64,000 bases of DNA from Acerihabitans sp047324305 (lineage in GTDB: Bacteria > Pseudomonadota > Gammaproteobacteria > Enterobacterales > Enterobacteriaceae): NCBI RefSeq assembly GCF_047324305.1, contig NZ_CP178740.1:3720001-3784000 (forward strand), written 5' to 3'. The stretch's first letter is position 1; every line of letters starts with the position of its first letter. The notes under the pieces were generated by a model. That model was not told the DNA's origin and ran no database searches. It saw nothing but the letters and a program-made list of their open reading frames with translations. This document shows, piece by piece, positions 44,219 to 54,321 of the stretch. Made by a program: the position numbers and the translations under genes.

Positions 44219-45970
44219 TCAGCTCTGATTGAACCAGTTAAGCCAGCGGAATCCCCAGGGTAAACGCAGGCGTTCGTGCTGATTAATATAAGCGATGCGC
44301 TCGCGTATTGAAGCAATCAGATTGGGCTTCTGCTCGTGATCGTAGGGGATCCCGGTCAGCAACTCCAACGCCTCATCAATGGTCTCCACCGGCCAGATAT
44401 GGAATTGCTCATTCCGCACCGCTTCGACCAATTCTTCGTGCAGACACAGATGGCGCACATTGGCGGCGGGAATAATCACGCCGTGCGAACCATCAAGCCC
44501 GCGGCTCTCGCACAGGGCAAAGAAACCTTCGATTTTTTCATTCACGCCGCCGATGGGCTGGACGCGGCCAAACTGATCCACGGATCCGGTAACGGCAATC
44601 TGCTGCACTATCGGTTTGCCGGACAGGGCGCTTATCAGGGCGCTCAATTCCGCCAGCGACGCGCTGTCGCCGTCCACTTCACCGTAGGATTGCTCAAACA
44701 CCAGCGACGCGGAGAAGGGCAACTGCTGGTCCAGTTCCAGGGACGCCATCAGGAAGGCCTGCATGATCATCATGCCTTTGGCATGAAGATTGCCGCCGAG
44801 CTCGGCCTTACGTTCAACATCGTTGATTTCGCCGTCGCCGAGATGGACTACGCAGCTGATGCGCGAGGGCTCGCCAAACGGCAGGGGATGGCCCGGGAAA
44901 TCCAGCACCGACAGCGCATTGACCTGGCCGACCATGGCGCCCTCGGTTTCAACCATGATCTGTCCTTCCGATATCTCATCCTGCATGCGCTCGGTAAGAT
45001 AACTTTCACGCCAGATCCGGGTCCGGTTGCTGTTATACAGGGCCTCGGCGGTGATGGCTCCCTGCTCGCTATACAGCACCGCTTCCCTGAAACGCCGGGT
45101 CAGCCAATGCGGGCAAAGCGGCAGTTGGTACTGATCGCCGCTGTAGCGCACCGCCTGCCTGACCATTTCCGGCCAGGCGTCAGGGGTCAGCTGCGGCAGC
45201 GCCAGGGTGCGCAGCAGGCTGTTGACGTAGGCGCACCAGTTCTGCATATCCTCGGCCGCCAGGATCTTTACGTCGGACTCAAATTCGGCATACAACGCCA
45301 GTTTGGTCAGATCGGGTTCCAGATCGTTCAGGTCGGCCAGCGACTCGCGATCGCCAATGATCACCAGGCGCAGATCGAGCGGCATCGACGGTATGGACAC
45401 CGGCAGCGGACGGGTTTCGTCCAATGCCAGCCAGTCGAAACGCTGCTGCAATATCATCTGCTTGAGACGCAGCCACATTAACGGCTGGCTGGCCAGGGCC
45501 TTGGCGCCCAGCACCAGCACCCCGCCATTGGCTTCATGCATCTTGCCCGGCTGCAGATCAAGTACGTCGCGGTAGCACCTGACGCAGCCGAATAACTGCT
45601 CATGTTCAATCCAGGGCTGGTACAGCCCCCTGGCGCGCCCGGCAAAATTATCGTCGCGCCGGGTAGCGGGCTGCACTGTCACGCCATTACCCGTAATGAC
45701 ATACCGGCTGCCGATAACGCTTTCGCCCTGGGGCAGCAGCTGTTTAACCGTCTCGGTGATTAACTGGAAATATTCCTCATCTTCCTGCGCGGTAAGCAGC
45801 AGAAAACGGCTCGGCGAGCGGGAGTGGCAAAATTGCGTCAGGCCGTCCATCAAACGAGGCTGCAGCACATCCATGGGTGCTGGCAGTGGCTGGGAGGGTT
45901 GGGCAAACACCGCTTCGAAAGGCGAAAGCTCGGGAATTAAATATTTCCATTCTAATTGTTTAATGGTCAA
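44219..45970 (-). CDS. ycbZ: Lon-like protease LonH (YcbZ)
   Basis: Lon-family protease without a full AAA+ module. The 583-residue protein (586 in E. coli) carries a divergent N-terminal half and a C-terminal Lon proteolytic domain with the Ser-Lys dyad, Ser in YGEVDGDSASLAELSAL and Lys in GGVNEKIEGFF. Segments KAELGGNLHAKGMMIMQAFL and VIIPAANVRHL are family-conserved. It diverges from matP. Confidence 0.93.
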   Translation of the reverse strand: MTIKQLEWKYLIPELSPFEAVFAQPSQPLPAPMDVLQPRLMDGLTQFCHSRSPSRFLLLTAQEDEEYFQLITETVKQLLPQGESVIGSRYVITGNGVTVQPATRRDDNFAGRARGLYQPWIEHEQLFGCVRCYRDVLDLQPGKMHEANGGVLVLGAKALASQPLMWLRLKQMILQQRFDWLALDETRPLPVSIPSMPLDLRLVIIGDRESLADLNDLEPDLTKLALYAEFESDVKILAAEDMQNWCAYVNSLLRTLALPQLTPDAWPEMVRQAVRYSGDQYQLPLCPHWLTRRFREAVLYSEQGAITAEALYNSNRTRIWRESYLTERMQDEISEGQIMVETEGAMVGQVNALSVLDFPGHPLPFGEPSRISCVVHLGDGEINDVERKAELGGNLHAKGMMIMQAFLMASLELDQQLPFSASLVFEQSYGEVDGDSASLAELSALISALSGKPIVQQIAVTGSVDQFGRVQPIGGVNEKIEGFFALCESRGLDGSHGVIIPAANVRHLCLHEELVEAVRNEQFHIWPVETIDEALELLTGIPYDHEQKPNLIASIRERIAYINQHERLRLPWGFRWLNWFNQS

Positions 45971-46179
45971 GGTAATCGGTAACGTCGCTAAACAGGGAAA
46001 CGGGGATTATACAAGAATTCCCCTCTCCGAGTCTCACGCATCTTGCATTCATCGGCGATTCAGGGAAACTTGTCGCCGTGTATGATTAAAAAATAGGCGG
46101 AATGAAACGAATGTTAGAAATTTTACGCGCGGAACTGCTATTATCGGTCTAACGTTACACGGTCACGGGTGGGCGATAT

Positions 46180-46635
46180 ATGAAATACCAGCAGCTTGAA
46201 AATCTGGAAACCGGATGGAAATGGACCTATCTGGTAAAAAAACATCGTGAAGGTGAACGAATCACCCGGCATGAAGAAAATAGCGCGGCGGAGGAAGCGG
46301 TCGCCACCTTGATGCTTTATGAGCATCAACCGGACAACATCGTTCTCTGGATCCGGGAGAATATGAATCCTGCGCTCGACAACCGGATGAAGCAGACGAT
46401 ACGGGCAAGACGCAAACGTCATTTCAACGCCGAGCATCAGCACACGCGCAAAAAATCCATCGACCTGGAATACCTGGTATGGCAACGGTTGGCGGCCCTG
46501 GCGCAGCGGCGGGGTAAAACCCTCTCGGAAACCATTGTTAACCTGCTGGAAGATGCCGAGCGTAAAGAGAAATACGCCACGCAGATGTCTTCCCTGAAAG
46601 AAGATTTGAAAGCCATCCTGGGTGAAGAGGGCTAG
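46180..46635 (+). CDS. matP: Macrodomain Ter protein MatP
   Basis: Binds matS sites in the Ter region, organises that macrodomain and displaces MukBEF. The 151-residue protein has an N-terminal helical part (MKYQQLENLETGWKWTYLVKKH), the basic segment RRKRHFNAEHQHTRKKSIDLEYLVWQRLA that forms the ribbon-helix-helix, and a C-terminal coiled coil. Length matches the E. coli protein. MukB, its functional partner, is encoded earlier in this window. I found no matS consensus by eye. Confidence 0.95.
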   Translation: MKYQQLENLETGWKWTYLVKKHREGERITRHEENSAAEEAVATLMLYEHQPDNIVLWIRENMNPALDNRMKQTIRARRKRHFNAEHQHTRKKSIDLEYLVWQRLAALAQRRGKTLSETIVNLLEDAERKEKYATQMSSLKEDLKAILGEEG

Positions 46636-46661
46636 CGGGGAAATAGGGTGGGACGGACAAT

Positions 46662-46689
46662 AAAAAACCCCGCCAGGCGGGGTTTTTTT
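46662..46689. terminator. Bidirectional terminator between matP and ompA
   Basis: A GC-rich stem CCCCGC/GCGGGG is flanked by six A before and seven T after, so it can end transcripts from matP on the plus strand and ompA on the minus strand. Confidence 0.93.
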
Positions 46690-46705
46690 ATGAAGCTGAC
46701 AACAC

Positions 46706-47788
46706 TTAAGCCTGCGGCTGTGTTACCACTTCTTTGATACCTTTCACTTCGATTTCTACGCGACGATCCGGTGCCAGGCAGTTGATCAATGCTGCACGCG
46801 GTTTCACGTTATCGCAAGTATTGCCGGTGACGGGGTTAGATTCGCCCATGCCACGTGCGGAAATCTTGTCGGAAGGGATACCCTTGGATACCAGGTAGGT
46901 CACTACGCTTTGCGCACGAGCCTGAGACAGTTTCTGGTTGTATTGTTCAGAACCGATACGGTCGGTATAGCCCAGAACGACAACAGAACCGTCTTTAGGA
47001 TCCATCGAGCTCAGCTGGGAATACAGCTGATCCAGAGCCTGCTGGCCTTCAGGTTTCAACTGAGATTTGTTGAAGCCGAACAGCACGTCGGAACGCAGGG
47101 TAAAGTGTTTGGTCTGGACAACAGGAGCCGGTGCAGCGGCAGGAGCCGGTGCAGGAGCGGCAACTTCATCTTGACCGAAACGGTAGGAAACACCTACGCT
47201 CACGAGAGCATTGTCAGGACGGGCGCCAACGGTACCGGCATCACCGATATTGTTGGTCCACTGGTATTCCAGACGGGTTGCCCAGTTTTTGGTTACTGCG
47301 TATTCAAGACCTGCAGCCGCCAACGGAGAAACGCCAGTGTCGTTGTCGCTCAGACGACCACCGGCTCCATTAGCATAGTTAGCTTTGGAGTCAGCACGCC
47401 ATACCATACCACCCAGACGGGTATAGATATCCAGGTCATCGTTAAGCGGGTAGCTCAGTTTAGTGGTCAACTGAATGCCCTGGGCTTTAAATGCACCGTT
47501 ATCAACGCTGCCTTTATAGGCCATACGACCCAGCCAGTCATAACCCAGTTCAAACCCTAAGTAAGGGTTAGCCTGGTAACCAACAAAAGCACCTGCGCCG
47601 ATTTGATCGTTGCGGGTTGGGCCATTGCCGATGCGGCTGTCATAACCGTTACCGTAGAACCCGGTATCGTGATACTGGGACCAGCCCAGTTTACCACCGG
47701 TGTACCAGGTGTTGTCTTTCGGAGCGGCTTGCGCTACGGTCGCGAAACCCGCCAGTGCCACTGCAAGTGCGATAGCTGTCTTTTTCAT
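46706..47788 (-). CDS. ompA: Outer membrane protein A
   Basis: Abundant outer-membrane anchor to peptidoglycan. The 360-residue precursor has a 21-residue signal (MKKTAIALAVALAGFATVAQA), an eight-strand beta-barrel (NTWYTGGKLGWSQYHDTGFY...GVSYRFGQ), a Pro/Ala hinge APAPAPAAAPAPVV and the OmpA C-terminal peptidoglycan-binding domain with FGFNKSQLKPEGQQALDQLY and GYTDRIGSEQYNQKLSQARA. It is longer than E. coli (346). The leader GATAACGAGGCGCAAAAA before the ATG matches the E. coli leader end. Confidence 0.97.
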   Translation of the reverse strand: MKKTAIALAVALAGFATVAQAAPKDNTWYTGGKLGWSQYHDTGFYGNGYDSRIGNGPTRNDQIGAGAFVGYQANPYLGFELGYDWLGRMAYKGSVDNGAFKAQGIQLTTKLSYPLNDDLDIYTRLGGMVWRADSKANYANGAGGRLSDNDTGVSPLAAAGLEYAVTKNWATRLEYQWTNNIGDAGTVGARPDNALVSVGVSYRFGQDEVAAPAPAPAAAPAPVVQTKHFTLRSDVLFGFNKSQLKPEGQQALDQLYSQLSSMDPKDGSVVVLGYTDRIGSEQYNQKLSQARAQSVVTYLVSKGIPSDKISARGMGESNPVTGNTCDNVKPRAALINCLAPDRRVEIEVKGIKEVVTQPQA

Positions 47789-48139
47789 TTTTTGCGCCTC
47801 GTTATCATCCAAATAGGCAATGAGCTCTTAAAGCTAATTTAAATATTCCATTGCCAGTGTCCATGCTCTGGGTTTGTACATCGCCCTTAAAAGGCGTTAT
47901 AGAGCAGCCCTGGCGAATTAAAGTCTACAACGAAGTAGGAAACTTACAAGTAAGATGTAGTAAGCCGCTAATAAAAAACAGCGTTTCATATAGGCTTTAT
48001 TGATGATAGGGACGAAAAAAGTGATATCGCTTTAGGCGCCGTTGCGGGCGGGGAACCGCGTATATACTGGATTGTTCTGAGTTACAGGGGCGGAAATCAC
48101 AAGATGCGACGCCCCTAATGAGATTAATCTTAAATTTAC
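47789..48139. other. ompA leader and promoter region
   Basis: 351 bases between ompA and the sulA stop on the minus strand. The E. coli-like ribosome-binding leader is visible at the ompA end. A promoter is expected further upstream but I cannot set its boxes. No ORF was accepted here. Confidence 0.5.
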
Positions 48140-48646
48140 TTAATGATACAAAGTAGAATGAATCTTTAAGCCTGAAAACTGTCCAGATTTCCGGCAAACC
48201 TCATTTTGCGGGTACATGATGAACCCATAAGTGCCGCCATGCTGCGCTGCGTCACGCAGGCGAATTTTCTCATCCGCCGTCAATTCCGTCGGAAACCAGC
48301 CCAAAATGACGCTGTAATTCCCCGTCCAGAGTGCTTTCTCCATGGCGGCGACGGTATCGAACGCGGTGCGATGGCGCAACTGCACCATTTTTTCCAGGGG
48401 CAGGCCCGACTGTTCAAGCCAGGGGCGGCTCAATCTGCGAGACGACGTAAGCCAGAGCAGCCAGCGCGACTGCGTGCCCAGCAGACGCAGCAACGGCAAC
48501 AGAATATTCCCCACAACCGGCTGATCCTCGAAATAAACCACTTCGCTGATAAAACCCTGCTCCGGACGGGCCGTCGTGCTGTCGATCGGCTGTTCACCCT
48601 GGCTTGGCTGCGTCCGAGAAGAATTGGCATGGTATTGAGTCTGCAT
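48140..48646 (-). CDS. sulA: SOS cell division inhibitor SulA
   Basis: Binds FtsZ to block division after DNA damage; degraded by Lon. The 168-residue protein (169 in E. coli) has FISEVVYFEDQPVV, RWLLWLTSSRRLSRPWLEQSGLPL, TGNYSVILGW and the C-terminal GLKIHSTLYH that includes the Lon-recognised tail ending LYH. The N-terminus is variable. A LexA box lies about 20 bases upstream of the start. Confidence 0.95.
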   Translation of the reverse strand: MQTQYHANSSRTQPSQGEQPIDSTTARPEQGFISEVVYFEDQPVVGNILLPLLRLLGTQSRWLLWLTSSRRLSRPWLEQSGLPLEKMVQLRHRTAFDTVAAMEKALWTGNYSVILGWFPTELTADEKIRLRDAAQHGGTYGFIMYPQNEVCRKSGQFSGLKIHSTLYH

Positions 48647-48667
48647 TTTGTGTCCGCCCCTGTGTCA

Positions 48668-48683
48668 CTGTATAAAAACACAG
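48668..48683. promoter_or_regulatory. LexA (SOS) box upstream of sulA
   Basis: CTGT-ATAAAAAC-ACAG fits the CTGT-N8-ACAG consensus and is extended by symmetrical AC/GTA flanks. It lies just upstream of sulA on the minus strand, the expected place for LexA repression. Confidence 0.92.
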
Positions 48684-48855
48684 TATAGAGGTTTGGCGCG
48701 AAAATCAATCAAAAATTTAATGACCTTCGCAGAATTGCCACTTAATGATCGTCGCGCCGAGATTAAGTTGAAAACCGCTGGGAAAATACCGTATTTTTAT
48801 GGGCTGTTGCGAATTTTGAGTAAGGAATCTCGCGGTCCACAACAAGGAGAAGTTC

Positions 48856-49461
48856 ATGGAAGTACTACATAAATGCCGCATTGCACAGGCTAAAAACTGC
48901 TTTTCTCCCTTGGGTGATATTTCCACCCGTTCACAGTTCGGCGGGTACAGCATCGCCGCCGATAAAATCATGTTCGGCCTGATTCTGGACGGCGAACTGT
49001 ACCTGCGCGGCACCCGGCAAAGCGAGCATATCTACCTCGGGCAGGGAATGAGCCGGCTGATTTATACCAAACGGGGCCTGCCGGTGGCGCTTAACTATTA
49101 TCACGTCGATGAACGCCTGTGGGAAGACGTACACACGCTGCTGGACCTGGCGCGCCGCGCCATCGACGAGGCCAGGCAGGAAACGCGCATCAAGGCGGCC
49201 AGCTTGCGGTTAAAGGATTTGCCCAATATCGGGCAGGGTATCGAGCGCCTGTTATGGAAGGCCGGTATCAGGGATATCGATGCCTTGCGCTATTACGGCG
49301 CCAAAAGCAGCTATTTGAAACTGCGTAAAATCAAGCGGAACCTGGGCGTCACCGTGCTGCTCGCGCTGGAAGGGGCATTGTCCGGGCGCCACTATGCCGC
49401 GTTGCCCCAGGTCCAGCGCAGCGAGCTTCTGGACTGGTTTTCACGGCTCCCCTGCCGCTAG
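48856..49461 (+). CDS. sxy: Competence regulator Sxy (TfoX)
   Basis: With CRP, activates CRP-S promoters of DNA-uptake genes. The 201-residue protein has the TfoX N-terminal domain (SRSQFGGYSIAADKIMFGLILDGELYLR) and the C-terminal helical domain (RLKDLPNIGQGIERLLWKAGIRDIDALRYYGAK). It is about eight residues shorter than E. coli Sxy (209) at the tail. AAGGAG sits before the start. It is divergent from sulA, the E. coli order. Confidence 0.94.
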   Translation: MEVLHKCRIAQAKNCFSPLGDISTRSQFGGYSIAADKIMFGLILDGELYLRGTRQSEHIYLGQGMSRLIYTKRGLPVALNYYHVDERLWEDVHTLLDLARRAIDEARQETRIKAASLRLKDLPNIGQGIERLLWKAGIRDIDALRYYGAKSSYLKLRKIKRNLGVTVLLALEGALSGRHYAALPQVQRSELLDWFSRLPCR

Positions 49462-49504
49462 CAGCCGGTTAATGCATGCCGCCCGGCGGCGGCATGCGGC
49501 GCTA

Positions 49505-51637
49505 TCACTGTTTTTCTATGTGCTGTTTACGCTCAATCAGTTCCGGCAGCAAATCAAGCAACAGGCTGATTTGCTGCAAAACCAGCTGTTCCCTGGCTTC
49601 CGGGTCCGGCAACAGCCGCTGGATGCGCGCGATAAGCCGTTCCCGTTCCTGTTCCACCCGCTGCGCGAAATGCTCCTGGCATTGCAGCGCGTCGTCCACA
49701 TAACAGACGGCATCGTCCAGCACCGCCATCAGCGCCGGGTCAACAATGCGCTCCCGGTGCGCGCCAAGCGTCGAGATGTAGCTCAGCAGGGTGTGATTCA
49801 GGCACAACAGGCGAAACGCCGACTCCAGCAGCTCGCTGCGGGTTCTCGGCTCCGCCGCCATATTGGATACCACCGAGGCCAGCTCCGCGTCGCGGTTATG
49901 GGCATCCCGCCGCGCTACGCGGTATTCCAGGCGGTTATCCCTGCCCTGATGATACTGCACCAGAATGGCGTCAAGGTAGCGGCAGTTGGCCGCGAGGCTG
50001 TTGTTCACCACCACCGGCAGGCGGCGAAAACGCCAGTCCGGCCAGATAAAGCTGACCGCGGCCCAGGCGATGGCGCAGCCGACAAAGGTGTCGAACACCC
50101 GCGGCACCGCCACATCGAATCCCTCGCCCAGCAGGTTAAAACACAGCATCACCAGCAGGGTGATAAACATGGTCGCCTGGGCATATTGCACGTTGCGAAA
50201 GGCAAAAAACAGCGTACCGCTGACCACGATCAGGATCAGTTGACCTTCGATGGACGGGACAAAATAGAGGATCGGCAGGCCGATAAGGATACCCGCCAGC
50301 GTGCCGATTATCCTTAACGCCAGCCGGCGACGCGTCGCCTGGTAGTTGGGTTGGCAGACGAACAGGCTGGTCAGCAGGATCCAATAGCCGTAACGCATCC
50401 CGCTGAGCTGGATAAAGGCATAACCGACGCACAGCACCAGCGACATGCGCACGGCATGGCGAAACAGCGCCGAGTCCGGGCTCAGGTTGCGGCTGATGCG
50501 CATGCGGATATCGCTCCAGCCGGTCAGCTTATCGTCGGCCAGATTGTTCTCTTCCGGGCTGTTGCGGGCAACCGCCTGTTCCGACTCAATGGTGGACAAC
50601 TGCGCGTCGATAGCGCGCAGGTTGTTCAGCAGATGTTTCAGCGCTTTTATCTGGCTGGGCGCCACGACACGGCCGATAGCGGCATCCAGATGACTGAAGG
50701 CGCGTTCGAAACGGCTGTCGTGCTGGTAGGTCTGGTGCAGCAGGATCGATTGTGATAGGGCTTCGCAGGCGCGCGCCTGCATCGCCAGCAGCCGCTGGAA
50801 GCGGAATAGCACGTCGCTGTAACGCAGCTGTTCGCGCAATTGCCGGTATTGCACATGGGACGAACTGGCCCGTTCATGAATATCCTGGGCCACAAAATAA
50901 TAATGCAGCGTACGGCGGGTGCCGCGCTGGCCGCGATCGCCGCGCAGCCGGGTCAGCAGCGACGCTTTGGTTTGATTCAGCGCCTGCACCAGATTGCCGT
51001 TCGCCATCGCCACCTCGATAAGCGCGTCGTCGTCGTCGTCTTCGGTATCCGGGTCGAACAGGTTGGCCTTGGCATCAAGATAGTGCGCCAGGTGGCTATA
51101 ACAACGGGCCAGGTTATCCTGCAATGGCCGGATGGGAAACAGCAGATGGCCGAACAAGGTCAGCAGGTTGTACCAGATGGCGCCCGTCAGCAGTAACGCC
51201 GGCTGCAGATACCAAGTCTGGTACATGGCGGCCCCCAACATGGTATACACGGCGATCAAGAGCGCGCCGAACGCGATGGTGGCGTAACGCTGTCCGAGTG
51301 CGCCCAAAAGAATAAAACCGCAGGTGGAGCCGGCCAGGCCGATACCGAATAGCCAGGGATAAGGAAACAACAGTTCAATCGATACCGCGGCGATGAAAAA
51401 ACTCACCAGGGTGATAAGCAGATTGCGCAGCCGGCCGCTTAGGCGATCGTCGAGATCCGCCAGCGCCGCGGCAACCACGCCAAGGGTAAGGGGAATGGTG
51501 AGCGTGGCCATATCCAGCCACCACGGCAGCGCCGCCGCGCCGCTCAACGCAATAAAAATCCGCAGGTTGTAGCGCCAGCGGCTGCTGAAGGCAAAACGCC
51601 GCAAGCCCGGTGCAAATGTCAGCACACTGTATCCCAC
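49505..51637 (-). CDS. yccS: FUSC-family inner membrane protein YccS
   Basis: Large inner-membrane protein of the fusaric acid resistance/aromatic acid exporter-like family; physiological substrate unknown. The 710-residue protein has two sets of membrane helices (about 25-180 and 385-520) around cytoplasmic helical parts with RLRGDRGQRGTRRTLHYYFVAQDIHERASSSHVQY, GYWILLTSLFVCQPNYQATRRRL and HNRDAELASVVSNM. Length is close to E. coli. It is followed upstream by yccF on the same strand. Confidence 0.92.
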   Translation of the reverse strand: MGYSVLTFAPGLRRFAFSSRWRYNLRIFIALSGAAALPWWLDMATLTIPLTLGVVAAALADLDDRLSGRLRNLLITLVSFFIAAVSIELLFPYPWLFGIGLAGSTCGFILLGALGQRYATIAFGALLIAVYTMLGAAMYQTWYLQPALLLTGAIWYNLLTLFGHLLFPIRPLQDNLARCYSHLAHYLDAKANLFDPDTEDDDDDALIEVAMANGNLVQALNQTKASLLTRLRGDRGQRGTRRTLHYYFVAQDIHERASSSHVQYRQLREQLRYSDVLFRFQRLLAMQARACEALSQSILLHQTYQHDSRFERAFSHLDAAIGRVVAPSQIKALKHLLNNLRAIDAQLSTIESEQAVARNSPEENNLADDKLTGWSDIRMRISRNLSPDSALFRHAVRMSLVLCVGYAFIQLSGMRYGYWILLTSLFVCQPNYQATRRRLALRIIGTLAGILIGLPILYFVPSIEGQLILIVVSGTLFFAFRNVQYAQATMFITLLVMLCFNLLGEGFDVAVPRVFDTFVGCAIAWAAVSFIWPDWRFRRLPVVVNNSLAANCRYLDAILVQYHQGRDNRLEYRVARRDAHNRDAELASVVSNMAAEPRTRSELLESAFRLLCLNHTLLSYISTLGAHRERIVDPALMAVLDDAVCYVDDALQCQEHFAQRVEQERERLIARIQRLLPDPEAREQLVLQQISLLLDLLPELIERKQHIEKQ

Positions 51638-51657
51638 ACTCTATCCTTATGATGGCT

Positions 51658-52104
51658 TCAACGGTAGAAACGGCGGTCCGGATGCGCACGCAACTGCTCA
51701 GCAAGCTCGACGGGAACCACACGGCGTCCCACCGGCCATAGGGCGATAACGGCCAGCTTAAAATTGGCGATGCCCGGGGGAATGCCGATAATCGTCAGGC
51801 ATTGCGCAATGCCGGTAAGAATATGCGACAGGCACAACCACCAGCCGAACAGGACAAACCACACCACGTTAAGCAGCGTGCCGCCCGATGACAGTACCGC
51901 GCTGCGGTTTTCCGGGTAAAGTTCATCCACATGCACGGCGGTATTGCCGAAAGGCAGCAGGGAGAGTTTGGTTATCTCCCAGCAGGAGCGGGTAAAAGGC
52001 AAGCTGAAGATCAGCACCACGCTGAGCACGGTGGCCAGAAGCCACGCCAGCGTGGTAAAAAAACCACCTAAAACAAAGTTCAGAATATTAAGTAAAGTAC
52101 GCAT
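51658..52104 (-). CDS. yccF: Inner membrane protein YccF
   Basis: DUF307 protein of unknown role. The 148-residue protein matches E. coli in length; helices near 5-30, 70-90 and 95-115 are hydrophobic, with the repeat-like FTRSCWEITKLSLLPFGNTAVHVDEL and GIAQCLTIIGIPPGIANFKLAVIALWPVGR. The start MRTLLNILNF is preceded by MGT in frame; the E. coli start favours 52104. It ends 20 bases before yccS and may be co-transcribed with it. Confidence 0.92.
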   Translation of the reverse strand: MRTLLNILNFVLGGFFTTLAWLLATVLSVVLIFSLPFTRSCWEITKLSLLPFGNTAVHVDELYPENRSAVLSSGGTLLNVVWFVLFGWWLCLSHILTGIAQCLTIIGIPPGIANFKLAVIALWPVGRRVVPVELAEQLRAHPDRRFYR

Positions 52105-52261
52105 AGTCCCCAAAGTGTCAATTCACAATTCTGTTATTAAAACCGTTTATCCCGACAGGATAACGGTTATTCTACCCTGATTTCCAGGCTGGAGCAGAAC
52201 AAGTTAAAATGGGTACACTACGTCCCGACGCATAAACGATACGGAACCCGGGCATACCTTT

Positions 52262-54316
52262 ATGGAACTGAAATCCACCTCGTTCGGCAAGCACCTCGCC
52301 CAGCATCCCTACAACCGGGTGCGGCTGCTCCATGCCGGCGTCGAGGTCAGCGGCGATAAGCATCAATACCTGATTCCTTTCAACCAAATCGTCGCCATCC
52401 ATTGCAAGCGGGGTATCGTCTGGGGAGAACTGGAGTTTGTGCTGCCGCAGGACAAGGTGGTGCGCCTGCATGGCACCGAATGGCAGGAGACGCAGCGCTT
52501 TCACCATTATCTGCAGAAGGCCTGGCAGGAATGGAGCCGCGAGATGAGCGGCATCTGCGCCACCGTCCTGCATCAGCAGATCACCGCCATCGAGCAGGCG
52601 ACCTCCCGGGACAGCTGGTTTGCGCTGCATCAACTGGCGGCTTTGCAGGAAAGTATTCGTGAAGCCTTCGCCGCGTTGCCGCTGCCGGTAACGCGCCTGG
52701 ATGAGTTCGAACCCTGCCGCGCGTCTTATCACCGCTGTCTGGCGTGGCTGGAGCAGGGGCCGGCAATGGTGGCGCAGCGCAACCAGCAGTGGAGCGAAAA
52801 AATGCTGATAGCGCATCAGGATTTTTTCAATACCGTGGAAAGCTCGCCGCTGAACCTTGCCCAAAGCCGCGCCGTCATCAATGGCGAAAACGCGTTATTG
52901 GTATTGGCAGGGGCGGGCAGCGGCAAAACCTCGGTGCTGGTGGCGCGCGCCGGTTGGCTGTTGCGGCGTCAAGAAGCGTTGCCGGAACAGATCCTGATGC
53001 TGGCATTCGGCCGGCAGGCGGCGCGGGAAATGGACGAGCGCATCCGGTCGCGATTGCAGGTTGACGGGGTCAAGGCCTGGACTTTCCATGCCCTGGCGTT
53101 GTTTATCATCCGCCAGGGCAGTAAAAAGGCCCCGGTGGTAAGCGCATTGGAAACCGATACCCTGGCGCGGCGCAAATTACTGGTCGCCCATTGGCGTGAA
53201 CAGTGCGCGCAGAATAAGGCGCAGGCGAAAGGATGGCGGCAATGGATCGCCGATGAACTCGGTTGGGAAATTCCCGCGGACGATTTTTGGCACGATGAGC
53301 GCCTGGCCCAGCGCCTGGCGGTGCGGATAGAGCGCTGGATAGGCTTGTTGCGCATGCACGGCGGCAGCCAGGCGCAAATGATTGAACAGGCGCCGGAAGA
53401 GATCCGCGATCTGTTTACCAAACGTGTCCGGCTGCTGGCGCCGCTGTTAAAGGCCTGGAAGCAGGCGCTCAAGGACGAGGGCGCGGTTGATTTTTCCGGC
53501 CTGATACACCAGGCGGTGGATATTTTGCAAAAAGGCCGCTTTATCAGTCCCTGGAAACATATCCTGGTGGATGAGTACCAGGATATCTCGCCCCAGCGCG
53601 CGCGACTGCTGGACGCGCTGTATCAGCAAAACCGCAGGACGTCCCTGTTTGCCGTCGGCGACGACTGGCAGTCCATCTATCGGTTCAGCGGCGCCGAGCT
53701 TGCCCTGACCACGTCCTTTGGCGAGCGCTTTGGCGCAGGCGCGCTGTGCGCGCTGGATATGACCTACCGTTTTAACCAACGTATTGGCGAAGTGGCCAAT
53801 GCGTTTGTGCTGCAAAATCCCCATCAGTTGAAAAAACCGCTTAACAGCCTTGCCAAGGGGACCAAAAAATCGGTGATGATTCTGCCGGGCGACGCCCTGG
53901 ATGCGCTGCTGGACAAGCTCAGCGGCTACGCGCGCCCCGATGAGCGGATCCTGGTGCTGGCCCGTTACCACTATCTGCGCCCGGCGCAGCTGGATAAAGC
54001 CGCCACCCGCTGGCCGACGCTGAATCTTGATTTCATGACCATCCACGGCAGCAAAGGGCAGCAGGCGCAGTATGTGATTATCCTGGGATTGGCGCAAGGT
54101 AAGGACGGCTTCCCCGCGCCGGCGCGGGAATCGGTGATTGAACAGGCGCTGTTGCCGCTGCCGGAAGATTTTCCCGACGCCGAGGAACGCCGCCTGTTAT
54201 ATGTCGCCCTGACCCGGGCAAAAGAGCAAGTATGGCTGCTGGCGGATAATGAACATCCGTCGCCCTTTATCGATGAGCTGGCGCGCCTGGGCGTGCCGAA
54301 GGCCAAAAAACCCTAA
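52262..54316 (+). CDS. helD: DNA helicase IV
   Basis: Superfamily I 3'-5' helicase of the UvrD/Rep type. The 684-residue protein equals E. coli HelD in length. It has an N-terminal accessory domain, Walker A LAGAGSGKTSVL near residue 217-228, motif II LVDEYQDISPQRARLL, motif III GDDWQSIYRFSGAEL, motif V FMTIHGSKGQQAQYVI and motif VI RRLLYVALTRAKEQV. It diverges from yccF and converges on mgsA. Confidence 0.96.
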   Translation: MELKSTSFGKHLAQHPYNRVRLLHAGVEVSGDKHQYLIPFNQIVAIHCKRGIVWGELEFVLPQDKVVRLHGTEWQETQRFHHYLQKAWQEWSREMSGICATVLHQQITAIEQATSRDSWFALHQLAALQESIREAFAALPLPVTRLDEFEPCRASYHRCLAWLEQGPAMVAQRNQQWSEKMLIAHQDFFNTVESSPLNLAQSRAVINGENALLVLAGAGSGKTSVLVARAGWLLRRQEALPEQILMLAFGRQAAREMDERIRSRLQVDGVKAWTFHALALFIIRQGSKKAPVVSALETDTLARRKLLVAHWREQCAQNKAQAKGWRQWIADELGWEIPADDFWHDERLAQRLAVRIERWIGLLRMHGGSQAQMIEQAPEEIRDLFTKRVRLLAPLLKAWKQALKDEGAVDFSGLIHQAVDILQKGRFISPWKHILVDEYQDISPQRARLLDALYQQNRRTSLFAVGDDWQSIYRFSGAELALTTSFGERFGAGALCALDMTYRFNQRIGEVANAFVLQNPHQLKKPLNSLAKGTKKSVMILPGDALDALLDKLSGYARPDERILVLARYHYLRPAQLDKAATRWPTLNLDFMTIHGSKGQQAQYVIILGLAQGKDGFPAPARESVIEQALLPLPEDFPDAEERRLLYVALTRAKEQVWLLADNEHPSPFIDELARLGVPKAKKP

Positions 54317-54321
54317 CCGTG

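Noticed and set aside
46136..46180. matS site near matP
   Set aside because: GGTCAC occurs but the full GTGACRNYGTCAC dyad is not present.
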